The translations under genes were made by a program, and so were the position numbers. The notes below the pieces were generated by a model. That model had not been told where the DNA came from and ran no database searches. It saw only the letters and a program-made list of their open reading frames with translations. Positions 7,644 to 16,511 of a stretch of 64,000 nt of DNA are shown here, piece by piece. The DNA comes from Saprospiraceae bacterium (GTDB lineage Bacteria > Bacteroidota > Bacteroidia > Chitinophagales > Saprospiraceae), in the NCBI GenBank assembly GCA_028285545.1, contig JANQPA010000019.1, positions 62,001 to 126,000 on the forward strand, in the 5' to 3' direction. Position 1 is the stretch's first letter. Every line of letters begins with the position of its first letter.

Positions 7644-9944
7644 ATGCGTTTTATAGCTCCTATTTTACTTTCCATCTTTCTTCCCATCTCTATTCTCTCT
7701 CAATCTCCCACTGATTGCCCGGATTGCCCTTGTATGCTTGCAGAGGCAGAAAAAATGATCCAATTAGAAAATTACGACCTGGCGATTAGGTTATACAATG
7801 CCTTCAAAGTTTGTAATCCTTCCAAGGCTTCGGTAGCAGAACAAGGCGTGCTAAAGGTTTTTAATTTAATAAGAGTTCAAAGAGATGAGGCGCTTGCTGC
7901 CAGAAAAGAAGCAAATAGACAACAAAGGCTAGCTGAAACTAGAGAATATGAAGCTGCCAGACTAGCCAGGGCCAATGCCAATGCTTTTAGAGCCCTTCAA
8001 CTTGAAAAAATAAATCCAACTCAAGCCTTACGAATTGCTGAAATGAATTATCATTTGTTTCCGGAATCAGAGGCATCACTTGGTATTTTGCGCGAGTTAT
8101 TAAATAATAAGGAACTAGGATATTTTCACCAAGAGTTCAGAAAAAATAATTCTGATGAAATCAGGGTAGTAAAGTATTCTCCCGATGGGCAAAAAATCCT
8201 GATTGCTGGGTTCGACCATACACTTGTTCTTTTGGATCTAAATGGAAATCCTATTCAGTCATTTAAAGGCCACTCTGATCGAATTATGGACGTGAAATTT
8301 TCTCCCGATGGGCAAAAAATTCTTACTGCTAGTTTAGACCAAACAGCAATACTTTGGGATTTAGATGGAAACCCCATTCAATCATTTAAAGGCCATAACG
8401 AAGGAGTATTGTCAGTAGCAATTTCTCCCGATGGGCAAAATATAGTTACCGGAAGCTATAGGAATGAACCTATTATTTTATGGGATTTGAAAGGTAATTC
8501 TATTCGCCGTTTTAACACAGACCACAACAATGTCTGGACATTATCTTTTTCTAATAATGGAAAAAATATTTTCAGCGGAGATGACAATAAAACTGCTACT
8601 CTTTGGAATCTTGAAGGTGTCCCCATTCAAAAAATCAAGGACCTAAACTCTACTATTAAATCGGGAGTATTCTACCCTGATGATAGTTTGATCCTAATAG
8701 GCCAATCGGATGGGACGGTAACCCTATGGAACATAAAGGAAAAGTCAACTTATTCATTTAGGGGGAATGCCTCCCATTCCGTAGCATTTTCATCCGACTA
8801 CCAGCACATCCTCACCTCTGGGCATCGTTCTGGGCTTTGGGATTTTAAAGGAAATAAACTGTATGATTTTGTTGTCAATCCAAGAGGAATAAGTTCTGCT
8901 TTCTCTCCGGATGAAAAATTACTGATTACAGGAGGTATTGGCCCTATAGTCAGGCTTTGGAAAAATTTATATAAAAAACCTATTTCTATTGAGGTTGGCA
9001 ATGCAAACGCAGAATCCATAACTATTTCGAATAATGGCAAATTTATTGCAGCAGGGTATTCAGATAACAAAGTTATCATTTGGGATATGGATGGTAAGCA
9101 ATTACACTCATTTCAGGGGCATTCCAAACCAGTTATGGCAATTGCCTTCTCACTTGACAATCAATTTGTACTTACAGGTGGTTTTGATAATTTGGCCATA
9201 CTTTGGGATTTAAAAGGTAATATAATACAAACTTTTAAGGGACACGAGGGTGCTATTCTATCAGTAGCTTTTTCTCCAGATAGTCAAAAAATAATTACTG
9301 GTAGTGCAGATGGCACTGCCAGGTTATGGAATATTCAGGGAGATTTACTACAAGAATTCAATGGACATTCTAATTGGATCTTAACTGCCCTTTTCTCACC
9401 AAATGGTCAGAATGTGCTTACTGGCAGTGCTGATCAATTTGCTAAACTTTGGGATCTAAAGGGTAATTTAAAACAGAACTTTGTAGGGCATACTTCAGCA
9501 ATTTGGACCGCAGCCTTTAGTTCGGACGGCCAAAAGATAATAACAGGAGGAAGTGATGACACTGCCAGATTATGGGATATTGGCGGAAAACAGTTACAAG
9601 TGTTTAATGGACATGATGATACGGTTTTGTCTGTAGCCTTTTCACCAGATGAAAAATATGTAGTTTCTGGGAGCATAAGCAATGAAGTCAAATTATGGAA
9701 TATTTTAGGCCAGGAAATAATGAGCTTTGAAGGGCACATCACTGCCATTAAGGATATTACTTTTTCACCGGATGGACAATTTTTCATTGGCAGTAGCAGT
9801 AGAGGAATTGTAAAACACCTGCCGCCTTGGGCGCTTCTTAAGGAGAGGGTTCATGGTTATTCAATGGAAGACCTTAAATCAATCGGTCTCCAATTCACCA
9901 AAAAAGATCTCCATGAGATGCAAAAAAATGGTAAACGTTGGTAA
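7644..9944 (+). CDS. Exported WD40 protein, 14 blades
   Basis: A 766-residue protein with a signal peptide (MRFIAPILLSIFLPISILSQ), so predicted periplasmic or surface-exposed. Residues 21-80 contain a CPDCPC motif and a short TPR-like helix pair. Residues 85-165 form a charged coiled coil (ARKEANRQQRLAETREYEA) ending in ALRIAEMNYHLFPES, a linker commonly seen between the membrane segment and propellers of fused nSTAND1-WD40 proteins. Fourteen WD40 units follow, counted from their LWD/LWN signatures, which fits two seven-bladed propellers. The C-terminus (LPPWALLKERVHGYSMEDL) recurs in the next gene. It begins four bases after the nSTAND1 stop. Proposed role: extracytoplasmic sensor of the module. 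Confidence 0.85.
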   Translation: MRFIAPILLSIFLPISILSQSPTDCPDCPCMLAEAEKMIQLENYDLAIRLYNAFKVCNPSKASVAEQGVLKVFNLIRVQRDEALAARKEANRQQRLAETREYEAARLARANANAFRALQLEKINPTQALRIAEMNYHLFPESEASLGILRELLNNKELGYFHQEFRKNNSDEIRVVKYSPDGQKILIAGFDHTLVLLDLNGNPIQSFKGHSDRIMDVKFSPDGQKILTASLDQTAILWDLDGNPIQSFKGHNEGVLSVAISPDGQNIVTGSYRNEPIILWDLKGNSIRRFNTDHNNVWTLSFSNNGKNIFSGDDNKTATLWNLEGVPIQKIKDLNSTIKSGVFYPDDSLILIGQSDGTVTLWNIKEKSTYSFRGNASHSVAFSSDYQHILTSGHRSGLWDFKGNKLYDFVVNPRGISSAFSPDEKLLITGGIGPIVRLWKNLYKKPISIEVGNANAESITISNNGKFIAAGYSDNKVIIWDMDGKQLHSFQGHSKPVMAIAFSLDNQFVLTGGFDNLAILWDLKGNIIQTFKGHEGAILSVAFSPDSQKIITGSADGTARLWNIQGDLLQEFNGHSNWILTALFSPNGQNVLTGSADQFAKLWDLKGNLKQNFVGHTSAIWTAAFSSDGQKIITGGSDDTARLWDIGGKQLQVFNGHDDTVLSVAFSPDEKYVVSGSISNEVKLWNILGQEIMSFEGHITAIKDITFSPDGQFFIGSSSRGIVKHLPPWALLKERVHGYSMEDLKSIGLQFTKKDLHEMQKNGKRW

Positions 9945-9970
9945 GTCATCTTGATAAAACTAAAAATCAT

Positions 9971-12900
9971 ATGCGTACTTTTTCTCTTGCTTTATTAACT
10001 TATTTTTTACCCCTCTGCCTCTCTGCTCAGTCCCCAACCGACTGCCCCGATTGCCCATGCATGCTTGTGGAGGCAAAAAAAATGGTTAAGGCCGAGAATT
10101 ATGATGTGGCGATCCGATTATATAATGCCTATAAAGCATGCGATCCAAGCCAGAGTGTAATAGCTGAGAAAGGTGTTTTGGAAGTGTTTAATTTGATTCG
10201 GGTGCAAAGAGATGAGGCAGTAGTCGCTAGAAGGGAGGCCGACCGACAAAAAAGTGCAGCAATCAAAGCACAAAATGATGCAGATAATCAAAGAAAAAGA
10301 GCAGAAGCCAGAGAGTATGAAGCAGCCAGGTTAGCCAGGGCCAATAGTAATGCCTTAATTGCCTTACAAACTGCAAAGGCAAATCCTACTTTGGCTTTGC
10401 GAATGGCAGAGATGAATTATCATTTGTTCCCAGAATCTAAGGCTGCAGCAGGGATTTTTAATGAAATCATAAAGGATCAAAAAACACAAGGGTTTTATAA
10501 AGAATTAATTCGTAAAGGACACGATTTAAATGTCTCTGATGTTAAATTTTCTCCAGATGGGCGTTTTTTACTTTCGAAAGGAAATTGTGATCCATCTGAG
10601 GGGGTCCATGATAAATTGGTTTTATGGAATCTAGATGGAATTATTTTACAAGTATTCAGAAAACATTCTGGATCCATAAACTCAGTCACTTTTTCTCCTG
10701 ACGGAAAGTTTATTCTCACCGGAAGTTCAGATAGTACCGCCATCCTTTGGAATTTGGAGGGGGACATTCTTAATACTTTTAGAGGTCATGCCGGACCAAT
10801 TAACTCAGTCACTTTTTCTCCTGACGGAAAGTTTATTCTCACCGGCAGTTCAGATAGTACCGCCATCCTTTGGAATTTGGATGAAGGCATTCTTAATACG
10901 TTTAAAGGTCATACCAGATCTATCAATACAGTTGCTTTTTCTCCCAGTGGAGAACAAATTCTCACCGGCAGTTCAGATAGTACCGCCATCCTTTGGAATT
11001 TGGATGAAGGCATTCTTAATACGTTTAAAGGTCATGTCGGATCTATTAACTCAGTTGCTTTTTCTCCCGGTGGGGCACAAATTCTTACCGGCAGCTCAGA
11101 TAATTCTGCTATCCTTTGGAGCTTGGATGGTCAAATTCTTAATAGATTAAATGGTCATTCCAAATCTGTCCACTCAGTTGCTTTTTCTCCTAATGGAAAA
11201 CAAATTCTTACCAGCAGTTCTGATAATTCTGCCATCTTTTGGAGCTCACTACAGGGTTCTGAAATACAAAGATTTTCTTCAATCAAAAATTTAACTTTTT
11301 CTCCAGATGGCAATAAAATATTATTGATAAGGGGATCAGATAAAGCTGAACTTTGGGAAATCGGCGGAAAACTTTTAACTACCTATAAATGGGATATTGC
11401 CCCGGCAGAATCGGTTATTATTTCCCCAGTAGGGCAACATTTTTTAACTTCAAATTATGATAATGCTGTAATCTTAAGGGATTCATCAGGTAATGACATT
11501 AAGCTTCTTAAATTGAATTCTAAATCCATTCCAAAAACTGCCTTTTCTCCTGATGGCCAATATATCCTTACGGGAAGTACCGATTCAATAAAACTATGGA
11601 ATTTAGCAGGAAAAGAGTTGTTGGCAATTCAGGGGGAAGAAAGTAATCCTGTTGCTTTTTCCCAAGATGGAAAATATATTATTTCAGGAGGTACCCAGGT
11701 TCGAGTCTGGAACCTTGAAGGTCAATTGATCAAATCTATAAGAGTAAATGCATCTTCACTTTCTATTTCACCTGATGGAAAATATATTCTCACAACTAGT
11801 ACAAAGGACTATAACGCAAGGTTATGGGATTTCGATGGAAATGAAATTAAAGTTTTCAATGGCCACACTAAATCTATCAATGATATTAATTTCTCTCCTG
11901 ATGGAAAATTAGTAGTAACTGCGGCTAGTGATAATACGGTCAGGTTATGGGATTTGAATGGTTCTTTGCTATATACCTTTCATCAACATTCTGGGAATGT
12001 AATTACAGCTAATTTTTTACCCAATGGACAAAATATTGTTTCTAACAGCTCCAAAGAAATAATCATCTGGGATCTAAATGGTAATATTATTCAAACCATA
12101 GGAATTGGACATCCATTTTCTTTTAATGATGTTGCTATTTCACCAAATGGGCATTCCATCCTGACCAGCGATCTTCTTTATTCTTCCATTAAGCATTGGA
12201 ATATAAAAAGAAGTGAATTCAAAGAATATATTAGCAGCACCTACTATGATTTCCCATTTGCATTTTCCCCTAATAACAATTATACACTCACTGGATATAA
12301 TGATGGAGTTGCAAAGCTATGGAGTTTTAAAGGAGAAGAAATCAACTCATTTAAGGGGCATTCAGGTCCAATTTTAGACCTCTGTTTTTCTTTTGATGAA
12401 AAATATATACTCACAGGAGGTAACGATAGTATCGCAACCTTATGGGATATTCAAGGTAAAAAAATAAGAAGTTTTAAAGGGCACAATGGTGCTGTTATTG
12501 CAGTTGCCTTTTCGCCTGATAGTCAATATATTCTTACGGGTAGCAGAGATAAAACAGCCAAACTCTGGCATATTGATGGTCGGCTTATCCAAACTTTCGA
12601 AGGAAATCCTACATGGGTCGAATCAGTAGCCTTTTCACCAGAAATGAATTATATCTTCACCTGGATAGGAGATTTAGATACAAGATTTCCTCCAAAAATT
12701 TGGAATTTTAAAGGGGAGGAGGTTAAATCATTCAAGAAAAAAGGAGTTAAGGCAATCTTATTATCACAGGATAATAAAAATGTTCTATTTGTAAGTAATG
12801 ATACTACAAAACAGGCTGTAGGATCAGGCATAGAAATCCACTCCTCTTTATATAAATCTGATAGCAATGGTAAAGAGTCTGCTTTGCTTTTACCTGGAGG

Positions 12901-13204
12901 AAGGTTTTTCCTTATTGGAAATTATCAATCAGCTACATTATGGGATCTTTATGGTAATGAGGTGCTAACTATTCAAGGTCCAAGAGGATATAATTTCAAA
13001 TACTTGGGTCTTTCAAAGGATGGAAGATCGATTTATTCAGCAAAAGAAGCTGGTAGAAAATTGGGTAATTCACTCCTTCCCTGGGCTTTCCTTGAAGAGA
13101 AAGTTCACTCTTTTTCCTTAGAAGATTTACAATTTGAATTTATTGAACTTAGTTTCACTCAAAAAGATCTCGAGCTAATGCACAAACGAGGCAAACAATG
13201 GTAA
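9971..13204 (+). CDS. Exported WD40 protein, 21 blades
   Basis: Paralogue of the preceding gene, 1,077 residues from the ATG at 9971. A longer frame opens at TTG 9938, but the ATG directly precedes a signal peptide (MRFTLALLTYFLPLC-type: positions 1-20 end in CLSAQ), so 9971 is preferred. It has the same CPDCPC motif, coiled-coil linker and C-terminal motif (LLPWAFLEEKVHSFSLEDL). Twenty-one WD40 units can be counted, consistent with three seven-bladed propellers. Five consecutive blades near the N-terminus are encoded by near-identical DNA with an exact 123-bp period, indicating recent blade amplification. Its stop abuts the stop of the convergent LytTR gene with no spacer. Likely a second sensor of the same module. 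Confidence 0.85.
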   Translation: MRTFSLALLTYFLPLCLSAQSPTDCPDCPCMLVEAKKMVKAENYDVAIRLYNAYKACDPSQSVIAEKGVLEVFNLIRVQRDEAVVARREADRQKSAAIKAQNDADNQRKRAEAREYEAARLARANSNALIALQTAKANPTLALRMAEMNYHLFPESKAAAGIFNEIIKDQKTQGFYKELIRKGHDLNVSDVKFSPDGRFLLSKGNCDPSEGVHDKLVLWNLDGIILQVFRKHSGSINSVTFSPDGKFILTGSSDSTAILWNLEGDILNTFRGHAGPINSVTFSPDGKFILTGSSDSTAILWNLDEGILNTFKGHTRSINTVAFSPSGEQILTGSSDSTAILWNLDEGILNTFKGHVGSINSVAFSPGGAQILTGSSDNSAILWSLDGQILNRLNGHSKSVHSVAFSPNGKQILTSSSDNSAIFWSSLQGSEIQRFSSIKNLTFSPDGNKILLIRGSDKAELWEIGGKLLTTYKWDIAPAESVIISPVGQHFLTSNYDNAVILRDSSGNDIKLLKLNSKSIPKTAFSPDGQYILTGSTDSIKLWNLAGKELLAIQGEESNPVAFSQDGKYIISGGTQVRVWNLEGQLIKSIRVNASSLSISPDGKYILTTSTKDYNARLWDFDGNEIKVFNGHTKSINDINFSPDGKLVVTAASDNTVRLWDLNGSLLYTFHQHSGNVITANFLPNGQNIVSNSSKEIIIWDLNGNIIQTIGIGHPFSFNDVAISPNGHSILTSDLLYSSIKHWNIKRSEFKEYISSTYYDFPFAFSPNNNYTLTGYNDGVAKLWSFKGEEINSFKGHSGPILDLCFSFDEKYILTGGNDSIATLWDIQGKKIRSFKGHNGAVIAVAFSPDSQYILTGSRDKTAKLWHIDGRLIQTFEGNPTWVESVAFSPEMNYIFTWIGDLDTRFPPKIWNFKGEEVKSFKKKGVKAILLSQDNKNVLFVSNDTTKQAVGSGIEIHSSLYKSDSNGKESALLLPGGRFFLIGNYQSATLWDLYGNEVLTIQGPRGYNFKYLGLSKDGRSIYSAKEAGRKLGNSLLPWAFLEEKVHSFSLEDLQFEFIELSFTQKDLELMHKRGKQW
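10675..11241 (+). repeat. Five near-identical WD40 blade units, 123-bp period
   Basis: The codons for (S)INSVTFSPDGKFILTG and relatives recur at exact 123-base spacing: equivalent CAGT positions are 10683, 10806, 10929, 11052 and 11175. Long stretches between copies are identical at the nucleotide level (for example the segment encoding SSDSTAILWNL). The other blades of the same gene are well diverged. This points to recent tandem duplication or recombination inside the propeller. Confidence 0.9.
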
Positions 13205-13972
13205 TCACCGATCCAGCCATTCCTTAAATCCTCTACTCTTCTCAGAGCTAATCACCAGATCAATCTGCTGTGGAGGGTTTAGATCTAGTTTTAAGCGCCC
13301 TTTAAACCAAGGATGGATCTTTTGGATGGCATCAATGCTGATGATAAATTGGCGGTTGGCCCGAGTGAATTGATGAGGATCAAGCATGGTCTCTAATTCG
13401 TCCAAGGTCTGTTTTAGAGGATAGCGACGGTTCTCTTTTGTAACAATCAGGGTAGTACGGTCTTCAAAAAGGAAATAGGCAACCTCCGTGATTGAAATGG
13501 TTTTGATTATGTTACCAATTTTTACCAAAAAACGGGTTTTATACTCCTTTTGCTGAGATTGGATCAAACTGGCAAGGGCACGCATTTCAATACCAAAGTC
13601 CTGTGTTGTGGGCTTTCCGAACAAGTCGTGGTATTTGTCTAGTGCTGCCTTTAGGTCAGGGAATTTAATGGGCTTGAGCAAATAATCGACACTTTTGGTT
13701 TTAAAAGCCCGGATGGCATATTGATCATAGGCTGTGGTAAAAATGATAGGCACCTGGACAGTGGTTTGTTCAAAGATTTCAAAGCTGGAGCCGTCTGCCA
13801 GATGAATATCCAAGAAGAGAATATCTGGTGCCGGGTTATTATTGAGCCACTCAACTGCATCTTCTACGGTATCAATTTGGTCAAGGATTTCAATTTGTGG
13901 ATCATATTGATGAATTAAGGATATCAGTTTATTGGCAGCGAATTGTTCATCTTCAATTATTAGGGTTTTCAT
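13205..13972 (-). CDS. LytTR-family response regulator
   Basis: A 255-residue DNA-binding response regulator. The receiver domain (1-120) has the acidic pair IEDEQ, phospho-acceptor Asp in DILFLDIHL, the Thr in IFTTAYDQYAIRAF and Lys in DYLLKPIKF. The LytTR domain (about 150-255) includes TKENRRYPLKQTLDELE and FTRANRQFIIS. The partner kinase is the next gene upstream on the same strand (14078-15100). Its stop codon touches that of the WD40 gene, so the two transcription units converge without a spacer. Regulated genes are unknown. Confidence 0.9.
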   Translation of the reverse strand: MKTLIIEDEQFAANKLISLIHQYDPQIEILDQIDTVEDAVEWLNNNPAPDILFLDIHLADGSSFEIFEQTTVQVPIIFTTAYDQYAIRAFKTKSVDYLLKPIKFPDLKAALDKYHDLFGKPTTQDFGIEMRALASLIQSQQKEYKTRFLVKIGNIIKTISITEVAYFLFEDRTTLIVTKENRRYPLKQTLDELETMLDPHQFTRANRQFIISIDAIQKIHPWFKGRLKLDLNPPQQIDLVISSEKSRGFKEWLDR

Positions 13973-14077
13973 AAAGATTAATTTTTCGCCCCTGATGTAC
14001 GCTGGCTAGTGCTGTTATAGTTTATTCAAAACTCCGTTTTACTGCACAAATCAGTTTGATCAGTGTTCATCAAAGGC

Positions 14078-15100
14078 CTAGGTGAAAACAATCAATGGTA
14101 ATATTACTTCAAAAGAATTTTGTGTTTCTCTGACTTCTATACTTTCATCTACCAGAAAAGCATATCTATTTTTAATATTTTCTAATCCAACACCAGTAGA
14201 AAATACTTCTTTTTTTCTTTGTAAATTATTTCGAACTGTAAGCTTATTATCCTGGCTAAAAACCTCAACTTTCAATGGCTTTTTTTTGGAAGCAATATTA
14301 TGTTTGACGGCATTTTCCACCAGGAGTTGTAAGGTCATTGGAGGGATGCCTTTAATTTGATCATTTTCTAAAATATTAATTTGGAAAAACACCCCTTGTC
14401 CATGTCTTTTTTTTAACAATCGGGTAAAGGAGGCTATAAAATCTAATTCTTCCTTTAATGTCACCAGTTCCTCGTCTCGATGCTGCAAAACATATCTATA
14501 GATGTCAGAAAGATCATCTAAAAACTCCTTAGACATCGCTCTATCATGATCAATTAAGCTGGATAATGTATTCAGGCTATTGAATAAAAAATGAGGATTG
14601 ACTTGATTTTTCAGGCTTTCAAACTGCGCCTTAATGCTTTCTTTCTTAAATCGTTCGGCCTCCACTTCAGTATTCTTCCACTCCCTGAAAAAAAATATCC
14701 CTTCCGTTATTGCTACCAATACAAAATTCATAATTATGGCAACAATAAGATCTTCGAATATGGATTTTTGGAGATTTTCTTTTGGATTAATGGTAAAGTG
14801 GGTACCTAAAGAAAGGATAACAATGAGTGTACAGGCTGTCAGTGTCGTAAAAACAATTTCTAAAAAAAGCCTCTTAGTGATTCCTTCTTTCCAGGGATGT
14901 TTTTGTTGCAACCAAAACAATACACTGACCACCCCATATGAAATAACCACCGTAGTTAGTGTCGAGGTCAAAAGACTCTTCGCTAAGCTTCCTAAAGTGC
15001 CAAAATCTTCCCCCTGGTACAAACGGATAATTCTAAATACAAGAGGTGGAAGCATTCCTGCTATGGCAAATATCAATAGAAGGGTTTTGTTAATTTTCAT
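14078..15100 (-). CDS. LytS-like sensor histidine kinase
   Basis: A 340-residue membrane kinase. Four hydrophobic segments are visible in the first 160 residues (LLLIFAIAGMLPPLVF, TTVVISYGVVSVLFW, EIVFTTLTACTLIVIL, AIIMNFVLVAITEGIFFF). The His_kinase domain has the phospho-acceptor NPHFLFNSLNTLS at about 192, followed by a C-terminal ATPase with LLVENAVKHNI and GVGLENIKNRY. It has no large sensory domain, so the signal is probably sensed at or in the membrane. Its partner LytTR regulator lies 105 bases downstream. Confidence 0.9.
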   Translation of the reverse strand: MKINKTLLLIFAIAGMLPPLVFRIIRLYQGEDFGTLGSLAKSLLTSTLTTVVISYGVVSVLFWLQQKHPWKEGITKRLFLEIVFTTLTACTLIVILSLGTHFTINPKENLQKSIFEDLIVAIIMNFVLVAITEGIFFFREWKNTEVEAERFKKESIKAQFESLKNQVNPHFLFNSLNTLSSLIDHDRAMSKEFLDDLSDIYRYVLQHRDEELVTLKEELDFIASFTRLLKKRHGQGVFFQINILENDQIKGIPPMTLQLLVENAVKHNIASKKKPLKVEVFSQDNKLTVRNNLQRKKEVFSTGVGLENIKNRYAFLVDESIEVRETQNSFEVILPLIVFT

Positions 15101-15234
15101 ACCACTTGTTAGAAGAAATTTTCAATAAGTTCGGAAAAAATATTGACTTGCCTATGGTAAGGAAAGCATATAATAAGGCCTTTTTTAACACTGATTTTCA
15201 CGGATGTACACTGTTCTTCTATTTGCTAATATGT

Positions 15235-15693
15235 TTAATGAAGTTCCTCCTGAGTATCTTTAGAATTTACGGTTCCTCCAACAGCAATGGCTGCAGCTAT
15301 CAGAATTAGGTTTTTAATGATGTATTGACCTTCTAGAGTTAAACCATAGGGAAAGGTGGTAAAAGTAATCTCAGGTAATAACACCAAGGGTAAAAAAGTG
15401 CCTGGCATTTGAAGAAACAAAAGAAATATAGCAATTCTAACAGTAGGTCGGAATAAGAGAAATACACCAATAGCCACTTCCCACCACCCTAAAATGGGGA
15501 TAAACCATTCAGGGGAAATCCAATAAACAGTTTTTTCCACTAAAACAGAGGCTGGACTCAAACCAAGGGGTTTTAATATCCCAAACCATATAAATATTAT
15601 CGCCAGAGAATATCGAAGAAAGACAAAGCCGTATTTGTGCATTATTCTCGCATTCCATCGATCTATTTTCTGGATAAAAGGCTGAATTTTCAT
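15235..15693 (-). CDS. DoxX-like four-helix membrane protein
   Basis: A 152-residue inner-membrane protein from the ATG at 15693; a longer frame starts at TTG 15723 but adds ten unlikely residues. Four hydrophobic helices are visible, with the DoxX-like motifs RYSLAIIFIWFGILK in helix 1, LGWWEVAIGVFLL in helix 2, IAIFLLFLQMPGTFLPLVLL in helix 3 and IKNLILIAAAIAVGG in helix 4. DoxX-fold proteins are linked to quinone or thiol redox processes, but a specific function cannot be assigned. The gene stands alone between a kinase start and a divergent small gene. Confidence 0.7.
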   Translation of the reverse strand: MKIQPFIQKIDRWNARIMHKYGFVFLRYSLAIIFIWFGILKPLGLSPASVLVEKTVYWISPEWFIPILGWWEVAIGVFLLFRPTVRIAIFLLFLQMPGTFLPLVLLPEITFTTFPYGLTLEGQYIIKNLILIAAAIAVGGTVNSKDTQEELH

Positions 15694-15780
15694 ATAGATA
15701 AGGTTTTGTTTTTCTAACAGCAAGTTAGTCGTATCAAGTTTTGAAAACCATCTTTTTCGTATGAAAAGGGCATTTGGAAG

Positions 15781-15912
15781 TTTGAAAGCGGAAAGCGGAA
15801 GGGGGAAAGCGGAAAGACGAAATAGAAAGCAAAAGCTATAAAGATAATTTTATTGGCTTAACCCTTACTCATTACTAAGGACTCCTTACTCGTTACCCTT
15901 AACTCATTACTC
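15781..15912. repeat. Two short-word direct arrays in a divergent promoter region
   Basis: Bases 15785-15835 repeat variants of AAAGCGGAA three to four times. Bases 15858-15912 repeat CTTACTCATTACT-like words (TTACTC[A/G]TTAC) four to five times. Unlike other sites in the window, neither array has its inverse partner next to it. They lie between the starts of the DoxX-like gene and the small gene at 15968. Confidence 0.6.
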
Positions 15913-15967
15913 ATTATCAATTGCTGATTAGGGATTAAACCTTCAATTTCACATAAAATACCAAATC

Positions 15968-16351
15968 ATGAAAACAATTAAAATAGTTAGTGTTGCAGCA
16001 TTTCTTGTCTTAAGTCTGGTTATAGCTCTTACAGCAACGAAAAAGCATCCAATGGATAAGGAATTAGATCAGGTTATAGCATTTCTTATGGAACAGGAAG
16101 AACTTGTATCCACTTTAGAAGTATTAGAGCAATTCCCCGAACTGGAAGATGTCATAATTCAAATACATGAAATCAAGGAGATCAGATTTGAACTTCAAAG
16201 GGCACAAAACAACCCTTTTCCTCCAGCAGGAGAGGCCTGTCAATCTTTATTTGATAAAATGGAAAGAGCAAAAGATTTAGAAAAACAAATCCATAAACGC
16301 TTAAAACAAATTACAAGTCATAAGAAAATAATGGCCTTAATAACAAAATAA
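15968..16351 (+). CDS. Small exported or membrane-anchored helical protein
   Basis: A 127-residue protein of unrecognised family. The first 24 residues form a hydrophobic leader (IVSVAAFLVLSLVIALTA). The rest is charged and largely helical, with a possible coiled coil around LVSTLEVLEQFPELEDVIIQ and a C-terminal DKMERAKDLEKQIHKRLKQ. One Cys (EACQSL) is present. An intrinsic terminator follows at 16411-16446, so it is probably a monocistronic unit. Function unknown. Confidence 0.6.
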   Translation: MKTIKIVSVAAFLVLSLVIALTATKKHPMDKELDQVIAFLMEQEELVSTLEVLEQFPELEDVIIQIHEIKEIRFELQRAQNNPFPPAGEACQSLFDKMERAKDLEKQIHKRLKQITSHKKIMALITK

Positions 16352-16410
16352 TAAACAAGGTCGGGTAGTCAAAACTGCCTTGTATTTATGGGTTTTGATT
16401 TTGAAATGTA

Positions 16411-16446
16411 GATGATGGCTGACACTCAGCTGTCATCTTTTTTTTT
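16411..16446 (+). terminator. Intrinsic terminator after the small helical gene
   Basis: A 10-bp stem (16411-16420 with 16428-16437, including two G-U pairs) and a seven-base loop are followed by nine T residues. It lies 60 bases after the stop at 16351 and before the PadR promoter region, in the expected orientation. Confidence 0.8.
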
Positions 16447-16460
16447 GACCAAGTTTCGCA

Positions 16461-16491
16461 TTTGTAGAATTTACCTTATATTTGTTCTACA
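16461..16491 (+). promoter_or_regulatory. Putative promoter and PadR operator
   Basis: TATATTTG at 16477-16484 matches the Bacteroidota -7 consensus TANNTTTG. It is bracketed by a 7-bp inverted repeat, TGTAGAA (16463-16469) and TTCTACA (16485-16491). A dyad over the -7 element, 20 bases upstream of a padR-type gene, is a typical autorepressor site. The upstream TTTG at 16461 is closer to the -7 box than the consensus spacing, so the promoter assignment is weaker than the dyad. Confidence 0.5.
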
Positions 16492-16511
16492 TTTACGAAA
16501 TTTGATGCAAA

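Noticed and set aside
10788-11150. A 120-codon frame with internal repeats inside the second WD40 gene
   Set aside because: The repeats are the 123-bp WD40 unit read in another frame; the main frame has the clear WD40 signal.
13205-15100. LytTR/LytS pair as a part of the SIR2-nSTAND1 module
   Set aside because: It is convergent with the module and is a common self-contained pair; adjacency alone does not link them.
14634-15128. A 164-codon plus-strand frame
   Set aside because: Antisense to the LytS-like kinase gene, whose motifs are unambiguous; the frame is a composition shadow.
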